Of a stretch of DNA of 64,000 nucleotides, positions 17,693 to 26,581 are shown piece after piece (position 1 is the first letter of the stretch; every line of letters begins with the position of its first letter). Origin of the DNA: Segetibacter sp. 3557_3. GTDB lineage: Bacteria; Bacteroidota; Bacteroidia; Chitinophagales; Chitinophagaceae. The stretch is taken from positions 154,652 through 218,651 of the forward strand of contig NZ_SMSK01000011.1 of NCBI RefSeq assembly GCF_004354985.1, in the 5' to 3' direction. Position numbers and translations under genes: made by a program. The notes under the pieces were generated by a model. The model ran no database searches. It was not told the DNA's origin and saw only the letters and a list, made by a program, of their open reading frames with translations.

Positions 17693-19069
17693 ATGAGTAA
17701 ACTCAAGACTGCATATTTCTGCAGCAATTGCGGGCATGAGAGTGCTAAATGGGTAGGTAAGTGTCCGGCGTGTAACGAATGGAATACGTTTGTCGAAGAA
17801 GTTATTAGTAAAGGACCGGAAAAGGCAGATGGTTGGAAAGACTATTCAAATACACAGCGGGTAAGCAAAACAGTTCCCCTGAATAAAGTTACAACCACTG
17901 ACCAGGGGCGAATTGAGACCAATGACGGAGAAATGAACAGGGTGCTGGGCGGTGGGATTGTTCCCGGAAGTATCGTTCTGGTAGCGGGTGAGCCCGGCAT
18001 AGGTAAAAGCACACTCTTCCTGCAGGTTGGTTTAAGACTTAGCGAAGTTGTTACGCTGTATGTTAGCGGTGAGGAAAGCGAACAGCAGATCAAAATGCGT
18101 GCAGACCGGCTGAATGCCAAAAACGACAATTTCTACATTCTTACTGAAACATCAACGCAAACGATTTTTCAGGAAATAAAGAAGTTACGTCCACAACTGG
18201 TCATTGTAGACTCTATTCAAACTTTACAATCAAATTTTATCGAGTCTTCACCAGGAAGCGTTAGCCAAATCCGGGAATGTGCCGCTGAATTTCAGCGATT
18301 TGCGAAAGAAACAGATGTCCCGGTTTTCCTAATTGGTCATATTACAAAAGATGGATCGATTGCGGGGCCAAAAATCCTGGAGCATATGGTTGACACCGTA
18401 TTGCAATTTGAGGGCGATCGCCACTACGCTTACCGTATACTTCGAACGATAAAGAATCGCTTTGGCAGTACAGCGGAACTCGGCATCTACGAAATGTCGG
18501 GAACCGGGATGATCCCGGTATCGAACCCGTCGGAAATATTGATAGCACAAAAAGAAGAACAATTGAGCGGGAGCGGTATTGCCGCAACGATGGAAGGTAT
18601 GCGCCCGCTGCTGATAGAGGTACAGGCGTTGGTTACACAAAGCGTTTATGGAACCCCGCAACGAACCGTGAGTGGCTTCGACTTGCGAAGGCTCCAGTTG
18701 TTGCTGGCTGTACTCGAGAAGCGAGGAGGATTCCACTTTGGAATGAAGGATGTATTTGTAAATATTGCCGGGGGCTTAAAGATTGAGGATCCATCAATTG
18801 ATCTCGCGGTAATCTGTGCCCTGCTCAGCAGTTATGAAGATGTTCCCCTACCTCAATTGATTTGCTTTGCGGGTGAAGTGGGCCTGAATGGAGAAATCAG
18901 GGCGGTCAACCGCATTGAACAACGGATTGCGGAGGCGGAAAAGCTCGGATTTGAAAAAATTATCGTTTCGAAATACAACAAGAAAGGTTTTAACAAACAA
19001 TCATTTACCATCGAAATCGTGCCGCTTTCCCGGGTTGACGAAGTATACCGGTATCTTTTTTCAACATAA
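17693..19069 (+). CDS. radA: DNA repair protein RadA
   Basis: 458 residues from ATG 17693. A zinc finger with Cys10, 13, 24 and 27, a RecA-like core with Walker A GEPGIGKST (99-107), the RadA-specific KNRFGS motif (254-259), and a C-terminal Lon-protease-like domain without protease activity. RadA is a helicase-like ATPase that extends recombination intermediates and, in transformable bacteria, helps integrate incoming DNA. A TAACTTTA box 4 bp upstream of the start suggests a leaderless or nearly leaderless mRNA. comF follows 45 bp later, which fits a DNA-uptake context. Confidence 0.97.
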   Translation: MSKLKTAYFCSNCGHESAKWVGKCPACNEWNTFVEEVISKGPEKADGWKDYSNTQRVSKTVPLNKVTTTDQGRIETNDGEMNRVLGGGIVPGSIVLVAGEPGIGKSTLFLQVGLRLSEVVTLYVSGEESEQQIKMRADRLNAKNDNFYILTETSTQTIFQEIKKLRPQLVIVDSIQTLQSNFIESSPGSVSQIRECAAEFQRFAKETDVPVFLIGHITKDGSIAGPKILEHMVDTVLQFEGDRHYAYRILRTIKNRFGSTAELGIYEMSGTGMIPVSNPSEILIAQKEEQLSGSGIAATMEGMRPLLIEVQALVTQSVYGTPQRTVSGFDLRRLQLLLAVLEKRGGFHFGMKDVFVNIAGGLKIEDPSIDLAVICALLSSYEDVPLPQLICFAGEVGLNGEIRAVNRIEQRIAEAEKLGFEKIIVSKYNKKGFNKQSFTIEIVPLSRVDEVYRYLFST

Positions 19070-19114
19070 GGGGTTCTCGTTTGGAAAATTGTATATTGTA
19101 CAAACGGCGATACG

Positions 19115-19816
19115 ATGGTCAGTACGTTAAAAGAATGGACAGGTGACTTTATACACCTGCTTTTTCCGCACAACTGCGTTGGTTGTGGAAGTGACCTCCT
19201 TGGCAACGAAGACGAACTTTGCTTTAGGTGCCATACTGATCTGCCGGTTACGGGTTTTTTCGACCAACCCGGCAATCCTGTTGAGCAGATCTTCTATGGG
19301 CGTTTGAATGTAAAAAGTGCTGCAGCTGCTTACTACTTTACAAAAGACTCACTTATACAACAGCTGATTGTGCAGCTTAAATACCGGGGAAATAAAGAGA
19401 TTGGGTATTACCTGGGCAAACTCGCAGGGCAATACCTGGTGGGCTCACGCTACTTCAAAAAAGCTGACTTATTATTGCCTTTGCCGCTGAATAAGAAGAA
19501 AGAGAAAAAACGTGGATATAACCAGGCTGCTGTTATTTGTGCAGGCATGGCAAGTGTATGCGGTATTCCCGTTCTGGAAACAGCTGCATACCGGAATGTA
19601 TTTACCGAAACCCAGACGCACAAAGGCCGAACCGGCCGCTGGCTCAACATGGAGGGGGTTTTTACGGTGAGGGACCCTGAACCACTCCGTAACAAGCACA
19701 TATTATTGGTCGACGATGTAGTAACTACTGGTGCAACCCTCGAGTCGTGTGGGGCCGCCATTTTGTCGATCCCCGGAACGGAATTGAGTATTGCTACCCT
19801 GGCCTATACAGCTTGA
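19115..19816 (+). CDS. comF: ComF family protein (amidophosphoribosyltransferase-like)
   Basis: 233 residues from ATG 19115. A zinc-ribbon-like start with Cys21, Cys24, Cys36 and Cys39, then a phosphoribosyltransferase fold with PLPLNKKKEKKRGYNQA and the PRPP-binding loop ILLVDDVVTTGAT (about 192-204). ComF proteins are needed for uptake of single-stranded DNA in several transformable bacteria; the enzymatic activity is unproven. It is directly downstream of radA and probably co-transcribed. Confidence 0.93.
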   Translation: MVSTLKEWTGDFIHLLFPHNCVGCGSDLLGNEDELCFRCHTDLPVTGFFDQPGNPVEQIFYGRLNVKSAAAAYYFTKDSLIQQLIVQLKYRGNKEIGYYLGKLAGQYLVGSRYFKKADLLLPLPLNKKKEKKRGYNQAAVICAGMASVCGIPVLETAAYRNVFTETQTHKGRTGRWLNMEGVFTVRDPEPLRNKHILLVDDVVTTGATLESCGAAILSIPGTELSIATLAYTA

Positions 19817-19866
19817 TTACAGAATTAGCCAAAGTCACATTGATCTGCGCTGTACTTTTGAAGAAC

Positions 19867-21264
19867 ATGAAATATTTTCTGCCGGCAGTTTCACTACTGA
19901 TCATCCTGTTAGGCGTTGCCTGCAGGAAATCCTCATTCATAACAAGCGCCGACGCATTGTTGCGGACATCAGCCGATACTATTCATTTCGATACTGTTTT
20001 TACCTCAACTGGCTCGGTTACACAGTCGTTGAAAGTTTTTAACCCAAACGCCCAAAAGTTAAGGCTTTCAGGCATTAAGCTCGCCGGGGGCGCCGCATCG
20101 ATGTTTAGGATCAATGTTGATGGGTCGCCGGGTGTAAACTTCAGCGACATCGAACTGGAGGCAAACGATAGCCTGTATGTATTTGTTTCCGTAACAATTA
20201 CGCCAGGTGCCGGCAATCTTCCATTTGTTATCCGCGACAGCATACAGTTAAGTTTTAATGGAAACGACCGGTTAATTCAGCTTGAAGCCTATGGCCGGAA
20301 TGCACGATTCATCAGGAATGGAAGAATTAGTGTAAATACAACCTTCAACAATAACTTGCCTTATGTGATCCTTGGTGGACTTACCATCGACAATAACGTA
20401 GCCTTGAACATTAGCCGGGGAACAAGTATTTATTGCCATGCCAACGCGCCAATCATTGTAAACGGAACAATGAACGTAAACGGTACCCTCAACGAAAAAG
20501 TGGTTTTTACAGGGGATCGACTCGATGCTGAGTATCGTGATTTACCAGGTAGCTGGCCGGGAATTTTCTTTAACGGTACCAGCAAAGACAATACACTTAG
20601 TCATGCTGTTATAAAAAATGCCTACCAGGGAGTCATCACCCAGTTGCCTGCCCCAAATGGACAGGTAAAACTTACACTTAATGAATGCACTATCGATAAC
20701 ATATTTGACGCGGGCATAATAAGCGTCAACAGTTCTATAAGCGCACGAAATTGCTTAATAACCAACTGTGGCAATAACATCGGTATAGGTAGCGGCGGGG
20801 TTTACGACTTTAAACACTGTACGGTCGCTACATATGGTAATTACCTGGTTTCGCACAACAGCCCTGTGCTTTTTATCACCAATGCGAATAGTCAAAGTCA
20901 GACAAATGCACTATCAGCCGTTTTTTCAAACTGCGTGTTTTATGGCGAAGGAGGCATTGTTGATGAAGAAATCGTTGTAAAAAAAGAGGCAACAACCCGT
21001 CCTTTTGCAATAACATTTCAAAATGTCCTATACAAAGCTTTGAAAAATGAAGCAGCCAACGTTCCGGGGGTTGTTTTTTCGGGTAGCCAGGTGAATAGCG
21101 CGCCCCGGTTTGACAGCATTGACATTGCTAAAAGGTTTTACAACTTCAGGCCTGCTGACAATTCACCCCTGATTGATGCGGGGGTAGCAACCGCCACAAC
21201 CTTGCTGGACCTGGACGGAAAACAGCGCGGAACAAAACCAGACATTGGCTGCTACGAAAAATAA
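19867..21264 (+). CDS. Beta-helix lipoprotein with choice-of-anchor Q-like C-terminus
   Basis: 465 residues from ATG 19867. The signal peptide ends in LLGVAC, a lipobox with Cys at about residue 19. Residues 35-130 form a beta-sandwich-like region (DTIHFDTVFTSTGSVTQSL, a motif shared by many Bacteroidota surface lipoproteins). From about 160 onward the pattern is a right-handed beta-helix (NGTMNVNGTLNEKVVFTG, GIFFNGTSKDNTL, ARNCLITNCGNNIGIGSGG). The end, SPLIDAG-x-DLDGKQRG-x-PDIGCYEK, matches the choice-of-anchor Q type. Probably exposed on the outer membrane; ligand unknown. An upstream in-frame start at 19747 would overlap comF and bypass the signal peptide, so it was not used. Confidence 0.82.
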   Translation: MKYFLPAVSLLIILLGVACRKSSFITSADALLRTSADTIHFDTVFTSTGSVTQSLKVFNPNAQKLRLSGIKLAGGAASMFRINVDGSPGVNFSDIELEANDSLYVFVSVTITPGAGNLPFVIRDSIQLSFNGNDRLIQLEAYGRNARFIRNGRISVNTTFNNNLPYVILGGLTIDNNVALNISRGTSIYCHANAPIIVNGTMNVNGTLNEKVVFTGDRLDAEYRDLPGSWPGIFFNGTSKDNTLSHAVIKNAYQGVITQLPAPNGQVKLTLNECTIDNIFDAGIISVNSSISARNCLITNCGNNIGIGSGGVYDFKHCTVATYGNYLVSHNSPVLFITNANSQSQTNALSAVFSNCVFYGEGGIVDEEIVVKKEATTRPFAITFQNVLYKALKNEAANVPGVVFSGSQVNSAPRFDSIDIAKRFYNFRPADNSPLIDAGVATATTLLDLDGKQRGTKPDIGCYEK

Positions 21265-21329
21265 GGTAGTTTTATACCCGTGCTAAACAAATTCAAACCA
21301 AATTTGTAATTACTAAAATTCTTCCTGTT

Positions 21330-21893
21330 ATGCGACTACTGCCACTATGTACATTGGCCATCCTCACAATTCTTTTTTCTTGTAATCATAAGATGAGCAA
21401 CAGCAAAATGGAGGGAGCCCCTCAGAGCATTTACCAGTTTAAAGTTCCTTCAATCGAAGGTGGAACCATCGATTTTTCCAAGTTCAAGGGAAAGAAGATT
21501 TTGGTTGTAAATACCGCCTCTAAGTGCGGTTATACCCCGCAATATGAAGGTCTGGAAAAACTTTATAAGGAAAACAAGGATAAACTTGTTGTTGTAGGTT
21601 TTCCCGCTAATGATTTTGGCGGACAGGAGCCAGGTACAAACGAAGAGATACAGGAGTTTTGCAAGGTGCGGTACGGTGTCACTTTCCCATTAGCCAGCAA
21701 GGTTGATGTGGTTGGCGAAAATATTCATCCCGTTTACAAATGGCTCACAAGCAAAGAACAAAATGGCGTGCTCGACGCAACGATCAAATGGAACTTCAAT
21801 AAGTTTATGCTTGACGAAAATGGTAAGATGTTGGAGTATTTTCCAAGTAAGGCATTGCCAAACGGAGAAGAAATTACAAAGTACCTGAAGTAA
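21330..21893 (+). CDS. Glutathione peroxidase family protein, lipoprotein form
   Basis: 187 residues from ATG 21330. The N-terminus is a lipoprotein signal (TILFSC, Cys18), so the enzyme is outside the cytoplasm. The peroxidase fold shows peroxidatic Cys66 in NTASKCGYTPQY, Gln99 in FGGQEPG, and Trp154-Asn155 in KWNFNKF, completing the usual Cys-Gln-Trp-Asn set. Cys rather than selenocysteine, so probably a thioredoxin-dependent peroxidase reducing lipid or organic hydroperoxides. Cys111 could be the resolving residue. Follows the beta-helix gene after 65 bp. Confidence 0.93.
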   Translation: MRLLPLCTLAILTILFSCNHKMSNSKMEGAPQSIYQFKVPSIEGGTIDFSKFKGKKILVVNTASKCGYTPQYEGLEKLYKENKDKLVVVGFPANDFGGQEPGTNEEIQEFCKVRYGVTFPLASKVDVVGENIHPVYKWLTSKEQNGVLDATIKWNFNKFMLDENGKMLEYFPSKALPNGEEITKYLK

Positions 21894-22026
21894 ATAGTCT
21901 TGTTCCGTCTATTTTCTGCGTTTGAACAAACATCTGTTCCATTTGTCTGAATTTATTGCCGTGACTTTTTACCTGTTTTTGGTGACAGGTAGCAAGAATT
22001 CTAATGAACATTGATGCCCGACGGGA

Positions 22027-22065
22027 TGAACCTCCGCCAGGATAAATTCATCCTGCTGGGCGGTT
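22027..22065. repeat. Imperfect inverted repeat upstream of holB
   Basis: TGAACC near 22027 pairs with GGTTCA near 22060, and CAGGAT with ATCCTG inside it, with mismatches between. It lies in the 280-bp gap between the glutathione peroxidase gene and holB. No T-run. Just beyond it, 22073-22086 (GTGTCACTTACTTA) resembles a degraded form I repeat on the minus strand. Confidence 0.3.
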
Positions 22066-22161
22066 CAGATCAGTGTCACTTACTTATTTCGCTCGTCCTA
22101 TATTCAGCTATAAAGCTTTTCAACGATTGAAACCGGCAGTTCCATTCAGTAGTCTATCTAT

Positions 22162-22169
22162 TACCTTCG
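22162..22169 (+). promoter_or_regulatory. Candidate -7 box just upstream of holB
   Basis: TACCTTCG differs from TAnnTTTG by one base and ends 4 bp before the holB ATG, so transcription would start at or next to the start codon. Confidence 0.35.
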
Positions 22170-22173
22170 CTGT

Positions 22174-23379
22174 ATGCTTTTCAAAGATGTGATTGGGCAG
22201 ACAGACGTTAAAGAACGGCTTGCCGAGATGGTTCAGCAAAACCGGCTCAGCCATGCATTACTTTTTTTGGGTAAAGAAGGAAGTGGTGCACTGCCGTTAG
22301 CATTGGCATTTGCACAGTACCTCGTTTGCGAAAAAGTAAACCGTAAAGTGGCGGCGCCTGCAGGTTTTGCACTTTTCGATACTCCTGAGCTGGCTGCGGC
22401 TCCACCTCTCAACCTTTATGATAGCTGCGGCGAGTGTGCCTCATGCGTTCGATCTCAGGGGCTCATGCATCCTGACATTCACTTTTCCTATCCCGTTATT
22501 ACTAAAAAGAGCGGCGATAAGCCAATTAGCACCGTATTTATAAACGAATGGCGGGAGTTTGTAAAACAGCTTCCTTTCGGTAATGTGTACGATTGGCTTC
22601 AATTTATTGGTGCGGAAAATAAACAGGGCAACATAACCGCTGAAGAGTGTAACGATATTATCCGGCAGATGAGCCTTAAAAGCTTTGAAAGCGGGTACAA
22701 GATCCTGCTGATGTGGATGCCGGAATACCTTGGCAAAGAAGGTAATAAACTTCTGAAGCTAATAGAAGAACCACCCCCGAATACCTTGTTTATTCTTGTT
22801 GCAGAAAGCGAAGAACTCATTTTACAGACTATATTATCACGTACCCAGCTTGTAAAGGTTCCTTTACTTGCAAATGAAGACGTTGAGGAAGCGCTGATCT
22901 CACGTAATCATACCCCTGCCGAACAGGCGCGGCAGGTGGCTGCGATCGCCGAAGGTAATTACCGGGAAGCGCTAAACCTGCTCCAGCATTCTGAGGAAGA
23001 CTGGCAAGGATTGCTTCGTGAATGGTTAAATGCAACCCTGAAAGCAGGCCCGGCGGCGCAGGTAAAGTGGGTGGGCACGATGGCTGAATTGGGTCGGGAA
23101 AAACAAAAGCAGTTCCTGCGCTACTTCAACCATTTGCTTGAACAAAGTATCCGTATAAGGGTACTTGGCCCTGAAAGGGTCACGCTTTCGGGGAATGAAA
23201 AAGACTTTGCCCAAAGATTAAATAAAATCGCAGGGGTTAGCCAGCAGCAGGCGATCATCGAAGAACTCGACAAAGCAGCCTACTTCATTGAACGGAATGC
23301 GAATGCAAAGATGCTGTTTCATGCTCTTACCATTAAGTTACTACACATTATCCAGGATAAAGTATTGTTAACCACGTAG
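22174..23379 (+). CDS. holB: DNA polymerase III delta-prime subunit
   Basis: 401 residues from ATG 22174. The AAA+ clamp-loader fold is seen in LFKDVIGQTDVKERLAEMV and LSHALLFLGKEGSGALPLALAFA. The Walker A position (33-40, GKEGSGAL) lacks the Gly-Lys-Thr, as expected for delta-prime, which does not bind ATP. A zinc-binding CGECASC loop lies near residue 90, and LIEEPPPNTLFILVAES near residue 195 matches the sensor region. It helps load the beta clamp at replication forks. It precedes ricT, an order common in Bacteroidota. Confidence 0.92.
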   Translation: MLFKDVIGQTDVKERLAEMVQQNRLSHALLFLGKEGSGALPLALAFAQYLVCEKVNRKVAAPAGFALFDTPELAAAPPLNLYDSCGECASCVRSQGLMHPDIHFSYPVITKKSGDKPISTVFINEWREFVKQLPFGNVYDWLQFIGAENKQGNITAEECNDIIRQMSLKSFESGYKILLMWMPEYLGKEGNKLLKLIEEPPPNTLFILVAESEELILQTILSRTQLVKVPLLANEDVEEALISRNHTPAEQARQVAAIAEGNYREALNLLQHSEEDWQGLLREWLNATLKAGPAAQVKWVGTMAELGREKQKQFLRYFNHLLEQSIRIRVLGPERVTLSGNEKDFAQRLNKIAGVSQQQAIIEELDKAAYFIERNANAKMLFHALTIKLLHIIQDKVLLTT

Positions 23380-23418
23380 ATCAAAATGCGGGAGGTTTTA
23401 TAGAATTTGTTAAAAAAA

Positions 23419-23458
23419 GCTATATTCTTATGAAATCATTATTTTTGAAGAATATAGC
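23419..23458 (+). repeat. Perfect 11-bp inverted repeat
   Basis: GCTATATTCTT at 23419-23429 pairs with AAGAATATAGC at 23448-23458 across an 18-nt loop. It is followed at once by the holB terminator hairpin. AT-rich, so it may be an operator-like palindrome or a second mRNA 3' hairpin. Confidence 0.55.
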
Positions 23459-23482
23459 GCCGGCAACAACGCCGGTTTGTTT
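23459..23482 (+). terminator. Terminator after holB
   Basis: GCCGGC at 23459-23464 with GCCGGT at 23471-23476 (one G-U pair), loop AACAAC, then a TTTGTTTT tract. Confidence 0.6.
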
Positions 23483-23719
23483 TAATACGGAAAGCAATTG
23501 TGTATGGTGCGCTGGTTTTTGTGTGCCTGATATGGTTAGATCATACATTTTTGCCGGATTACGCTTATCAGCATAGTAGGTTTTAGGATATAGAGGAAAA
23601 GACACAGCGGTCCTATTGATTTGGGTTGTTACCGGACATAAAGGCCTGTACGGCAATAGTTTTGATACACAACGATGTTTTAGGTCGTTTGTATTCTTCC
23701 GCGTTCAATATAGTGATAT

Positions 23720-23740
23720 GGTACAAGAGTGCGACGCAAC
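23720..23740 (+). repeat. Dispersed 21-bp repeat, form II, copy 1
   Basis: Begins GGTACAAG, core AGTGCGACGC, ends AAC; the reference copy of form II. The core contains the interrupted palindrome TGCG-A-CGCA. The bases just after it (CAAAGTACC) make a GGTAC/GTACC inverted pair around the element. Located 115 bp upstream of ricT. Other form II copies lie at 35079 and 46352. Confidence 0.75.
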
Positions 23741-23854
23741 CAAAGTACCATCACCATCCTGCTGCTTGCTCCATAAGTATAATTCCCCTTGTTAAAGCAT
23801 TTTTGTTAATCTGAGCTGCGTGGTTTTATGGCCGGGCAGTAAAAAACATAAATC

Positions 23855-25330
23855 ATGGCATGTGGAAGTTGTGGAACTTCGCCCAACGGCTGTAAAAGCA
23901 ACGGAGGTTGCAGCAGCGGTGGATGCAACCGGATGAATGTGCACGACTGGTTGATGAACCTGCCGTTCAGTGATCCGGAAAGTTCCTGTAAAGTAATTGA
24001 AGTAAGTTTTAATAATGGCAGCCGTAAGGACTTCTACCGAAATCCAACCCTGCAGTACTTCGAAAAAGGTGAATTGGTTACCGTAGAAGGGGTAAGCGGA
24101 TTTGATGTCGGAGAAGTGACACTCTCGGGTGAGATGGTGCGGCTGCAACTGAAGAAAAAGAAGGTAGACGAGTTTCATAGCGATATGAAGAAAATTCTTC
24201 GTAGAAGCACAGACTCAGATATAACCAAGCTTCGGGAGAATAAAGCACGCGAAAAAGAAGCTTTGGTAAGAAGCCGTGCGATGGCAAGGCAACTGAACCT
24301 ACAGATGAAGCTTGCTGAAGTGGAAATCCAGGCTGATGGCAAAAAAGCCACTTTCTACTATACCGCTGATGATCGGGTAGACTTTAGAGAGTTGATCCGT
24401 TCTTATGCCGGCGAGTTTAAGGTAAAAGTGGAAATGCGCCAGATTGGTGCACGCCAGGAAGCTGGAAAGGTAGGTGGCATAGGCAGCTGCGGTCGTGAAC
24501 TTTGCTGCAGCACCTGGCTGACAGACTTTAAAAGTGTAAACACAACGGCTGCCAGGTACCAGAACCTGTCGATAAACCAAACCAAACTTAGTGGTCAATG
24601 TGGGCGACTAAAGTGTTGCCTGAATTATGAACTCGACACCTATCTGGACGCTTTGCAGCATTTCCCGGATAACGCCGATGTGATCCAGACGGCTAAAAGT
24701 CCTGCATACCTGGTTAAAAAAGACATTTTTAAAAACCTGATGTGGTACACACTGCCGGAAAGCAGCAAACACTACCCCCTTACCATTACAAGGGTTAAGG
24801 AAATACAGCGGATGAATGCCGAAGGCAAAAAACCGGATGACCTTCAGCCGGTTGAGGTAGTAAGTTCGAAGCCCAAGGAAGTTGAACCGGAATTTGTTGA
24901 CGTTGTAGGCCAGACCAGCCTTAGGAGCCTTGAGAAAGGAAGGCGGAACGACAGGCAGCCTGATAGAAAAGGTGGTGAAAATCGTGGCGGAGAAAAGCGG
25001 AATGTTGATGCGCAGCCTCCACGCGGACCTCGTCAGCAACAACCCGCGGGAAAACCTAACCAGGTTAATCAACAACGTTCTCCGGGAGGACCAGAAAACC
25101 GGCCGCAAAGAGGACCAGATACGCGTCCGCAAGGAGGTCAGGAAAACCGTTCCCGCCCGGCGCAACAAGCCCGTACCGGTGGAAAACCTGCTGACCAGGC
25201 ACCACGCAACCAGCCTCAACAGCCTGCAAACGGAGCACCTCAGCGACCCCAAAGACCGCCTCAAAACAGGCCACCTCAAAACCGGCCCCCACAAAAACCG
25301 ACTCCAGGTCCTGCACCTGCTGAAACATAA
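23855..25330 (+). CDS. ricT: PSP1-domain protein, RicT family, with long disordered tail
   Basis: 491 residues from ATG 23855. The N-terminus is cysteine-rich (CGSCG, GCKSNGGCSSGGC within 1-25). The PSP1 core spans about 40-300 and contains the conserved GSCGRELCCSTWL and CGRLKCCLNYE cysteine motifs. RicT (YaaT) in Bacillus forms an iron-sulfur complex that controls RNase Y cleavage and development. From about residue 360 the tail is Pro, Arg, Gln and Asn rich with tandem RPPQN units; it is absent from Bacillus RicT as far as I recall. No RicA or RicF homolog is nearby. In flavobacteria gldH often follows this gene; I do not see it here. Confidence 0.9.
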   Translation: MACGSCGTSPNGCKSNGGCSSGGCNRMNVHDWLMNLPFSDPESSCKVIEVSFNNGSRKDFYRNPTLQYFEKGELVTVEGVSGFDVGEVTLSGEMVRLQLKKKKVDEFHSDMKKILRRSTDSDITKLRENKAREKEALVRSRAMARQLNLQMKLAEVEIQADGKKATFYYTADDRVDFRELIRSYAGEFKVKVEMRQIGARQEAGKVGGIGSCGRELCCSTWLTDFKSVNTTAARYQNLSINQTKLSGQCGRLKCCLNYELDTYLDALQHFPDNADVIQTAKSPAYLVKKDIFKNLMWYTLPESSKHYPLTITRVKEIQRMNAEGKKPDDLQPVEVVSSKPKEVEPEFVDVVGQTSLRSLEKGRRNDRQPDRKGGENRGGEKRNVDAQPPRGPRQQQPAGKPNQVNQQRSPGGPENRPQRGPDTRPQGGQENRSRPAQQARTGGKPADQAPRNQPQQPANGAPQRPQRPPQNRPPQNRPPQKPTPGPAPAET

Positions 25331-25334
25331 GATT

Positions 25335-25364
25335 ATCCCTGGCTACAAGCCGGGGATTTTTGTT
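25335..25364 (+). terminator. Terminator after ricT
   Basis: 10-bp stem (ATCCCTGGCT at 25335-25344 with AGCCGGGGAT at 25348-25357, one G-U pair), 3-nt loop, then TTTTGTTT. Lies between convergent ricT and the permease gene. Confidence 0.8.
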
Positions 25365-25372
25365 TAGAGCAG

Positions 25373-26560
25373 CTAAGCCTCAGCATTTTCGTTGATGTAT
25401 TTTCTTACTGTGCGATGATTTACAAGCCACAGTACTGCAAGAACCAGCAAAGCGGTGCCTATGGTGTAAAAAGAGATAACGGGGCTGATGTGCATATTTT
25501 GCCTGGCCAGGTACATTTGTAGAAGCAGTTGGAGTAAGGCAATCAGCAATACGCTGACCACAACAATGATTACGTTCCCGGGAACAAACTGCTTCATTAA
25601 AAACCGCTGAAGTTGGGATGGCGATGTGCCAAGGGTTATCAATAAACGGATCTCGTTTTTTGTTGACGCAATGGTGAGCTGTATAAAAAGGGAGAAAACC
25701 AGCAGGGCAAACAACAACATGACCGCGCCGGTGATCCACGAGGCACTAACGATGGTGTTTACGATCTGGCGGTATTTACTAAACCGGGTCTTGTCGGCGT
25801 CGGTCACCATTCCATTATCTTTTAAGTAACGAACAAGCGCAGGATTTCCAGGATCGCTGGTTTGAATAACTACCCGGGAGGTTTTGGTACTTTGCTGCGT
25901 TCCAAACTGGCGGTTTGCCCATTCAAGAAAGTTCTGGGGCACGAGGACCGAAGATATGCGATCACTAAATCCGACCACCCTGCCAGTAAAAGGAACTGTT
26001 TGACCATGAAACTGCACATTGATGACAACGGGTATTGTCATGACCATTGCCTGGGTAAGTTGGATGAGGTTTTGCGACGGGGCAAATCCAAAGTTGTAGA
26101 GGTCGAGAAATTGGTTGGGAATAATCAATGGAATGTTTGTAGAACCCGGTTGCCAGTGCCAATCACTTGACTTTACATCAATAAATGCATCGGGAACACT
26201 CTCAAAAAATAGATCAGTATAAAAAGGGAAGCGATCACTGGGGCTTTGCGCGGATATTTTAAAACGGCTGGAGGTCAATTCGCCAACTGCATCAACAAAA
26301 GGCTGTTTCCTGAGGTTGTTGATTTCGGCCGATGAAAGGCTATTGTCCGGGTTGTTGCCGTTTATTCTTTTATTGACGACCAGAAAATTAGCTATGCTGT
26401 CCTGGTTGGTTTTGCCATAAAGGAGCTCATTGTAGTTTACCTGTATTTGAACAGCAGATAAAATTAGCAATAGGGCTATAAACAAACCAAGGCCTGCCAT
26501 CAGCGACCTGCTTTTCCCAACGCCTGACCGGATGATTTTCTTAAGTATCGTGTTGAACAT
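25373..26560 (-). CDS. FtsX-like ABC transporter permease
   Basis: 395 residues from ATG 26560 (MFNTILKKIIRSG); a TTG 18 bp further upstream is possible. One N-terminal membrane segment (about 20-42), a large extracytoplasmic domain (about 45-260), then three C-terminal segments (about 268-295, 315-340 and 352-372). This is the MacB/FtsX topology. It probably forms a transporter with the ATPase encoded 21 bp upstream. Such permeases act in lipoprotein release, cell division or peptide export; which applies here is not visible. Confidence 0.82.
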   Translation of the reverse strand: MFNTILKKIIRSGVGKSRSLMAGLGLFIALLLILSAVQIQVNYNELLYGKTNQDSIANFLVVNKRINGNNPDNSLSSAEINNLRKQPFVDAVGELTSSRFKISAQSPSDRFPFYTDLFFESVPDAFIDVKSSDWHWQPGSTNIPLIIPNQFLDLYNFGFAPSQNLIQLTQAMVMTIPVVINVQFHGQTVPFTGRVVGFSDRISSVLVPQNFLEWANRQFGTQQSTKTSRVVIQTSDPGNPALVRYLKDNGMVTDADKTRFSKYRQIVNTIVSASWITGAVMLLFALLVFSLFIQLTIASTKNEIRLLITLGTSPSQLQRFLMKQFVPGNVIIVVVSVLLIALLQLLLQMYLARQNMHISPVISFYTIGTALLVLAVLWLVNHRTVRKYINENAEA

Positions 26561-26581
26561 ATGCTTCGGGACGTGCAAGGA

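Larger units (their letters stand above)
23380..23854. other. 475-bp intergenic region between holB and ricT
   Basis: No gene supported. In order it holds a perfect 11-bp inverted repeat (23419-23429 with 23448-23458), the holB terminator (23459-23480), and a form II 21-bp repeat (23720-23740). The rest shows no structure I can name. Confidence 0.55.

Noticed and set aside
23420..23656. Minus-strand 78-codon frame between holB and ricT
   Set aside because: Overlaps the inverted repeat and terminator, no family resemblance.
24608..25294. Minus-strand 228-codon frame opposite ricT
   Set aside because: Antisense to a clear family protein and built largely from its low-complexity tail.
24930..25367. 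Second plus-strand frame across the 3' part of ricT
   Set aside because: Overlaps the low-complexity tail of ricT; the repetitive Pro/Arg/Gln codons keep other frames open. No independent start or family.
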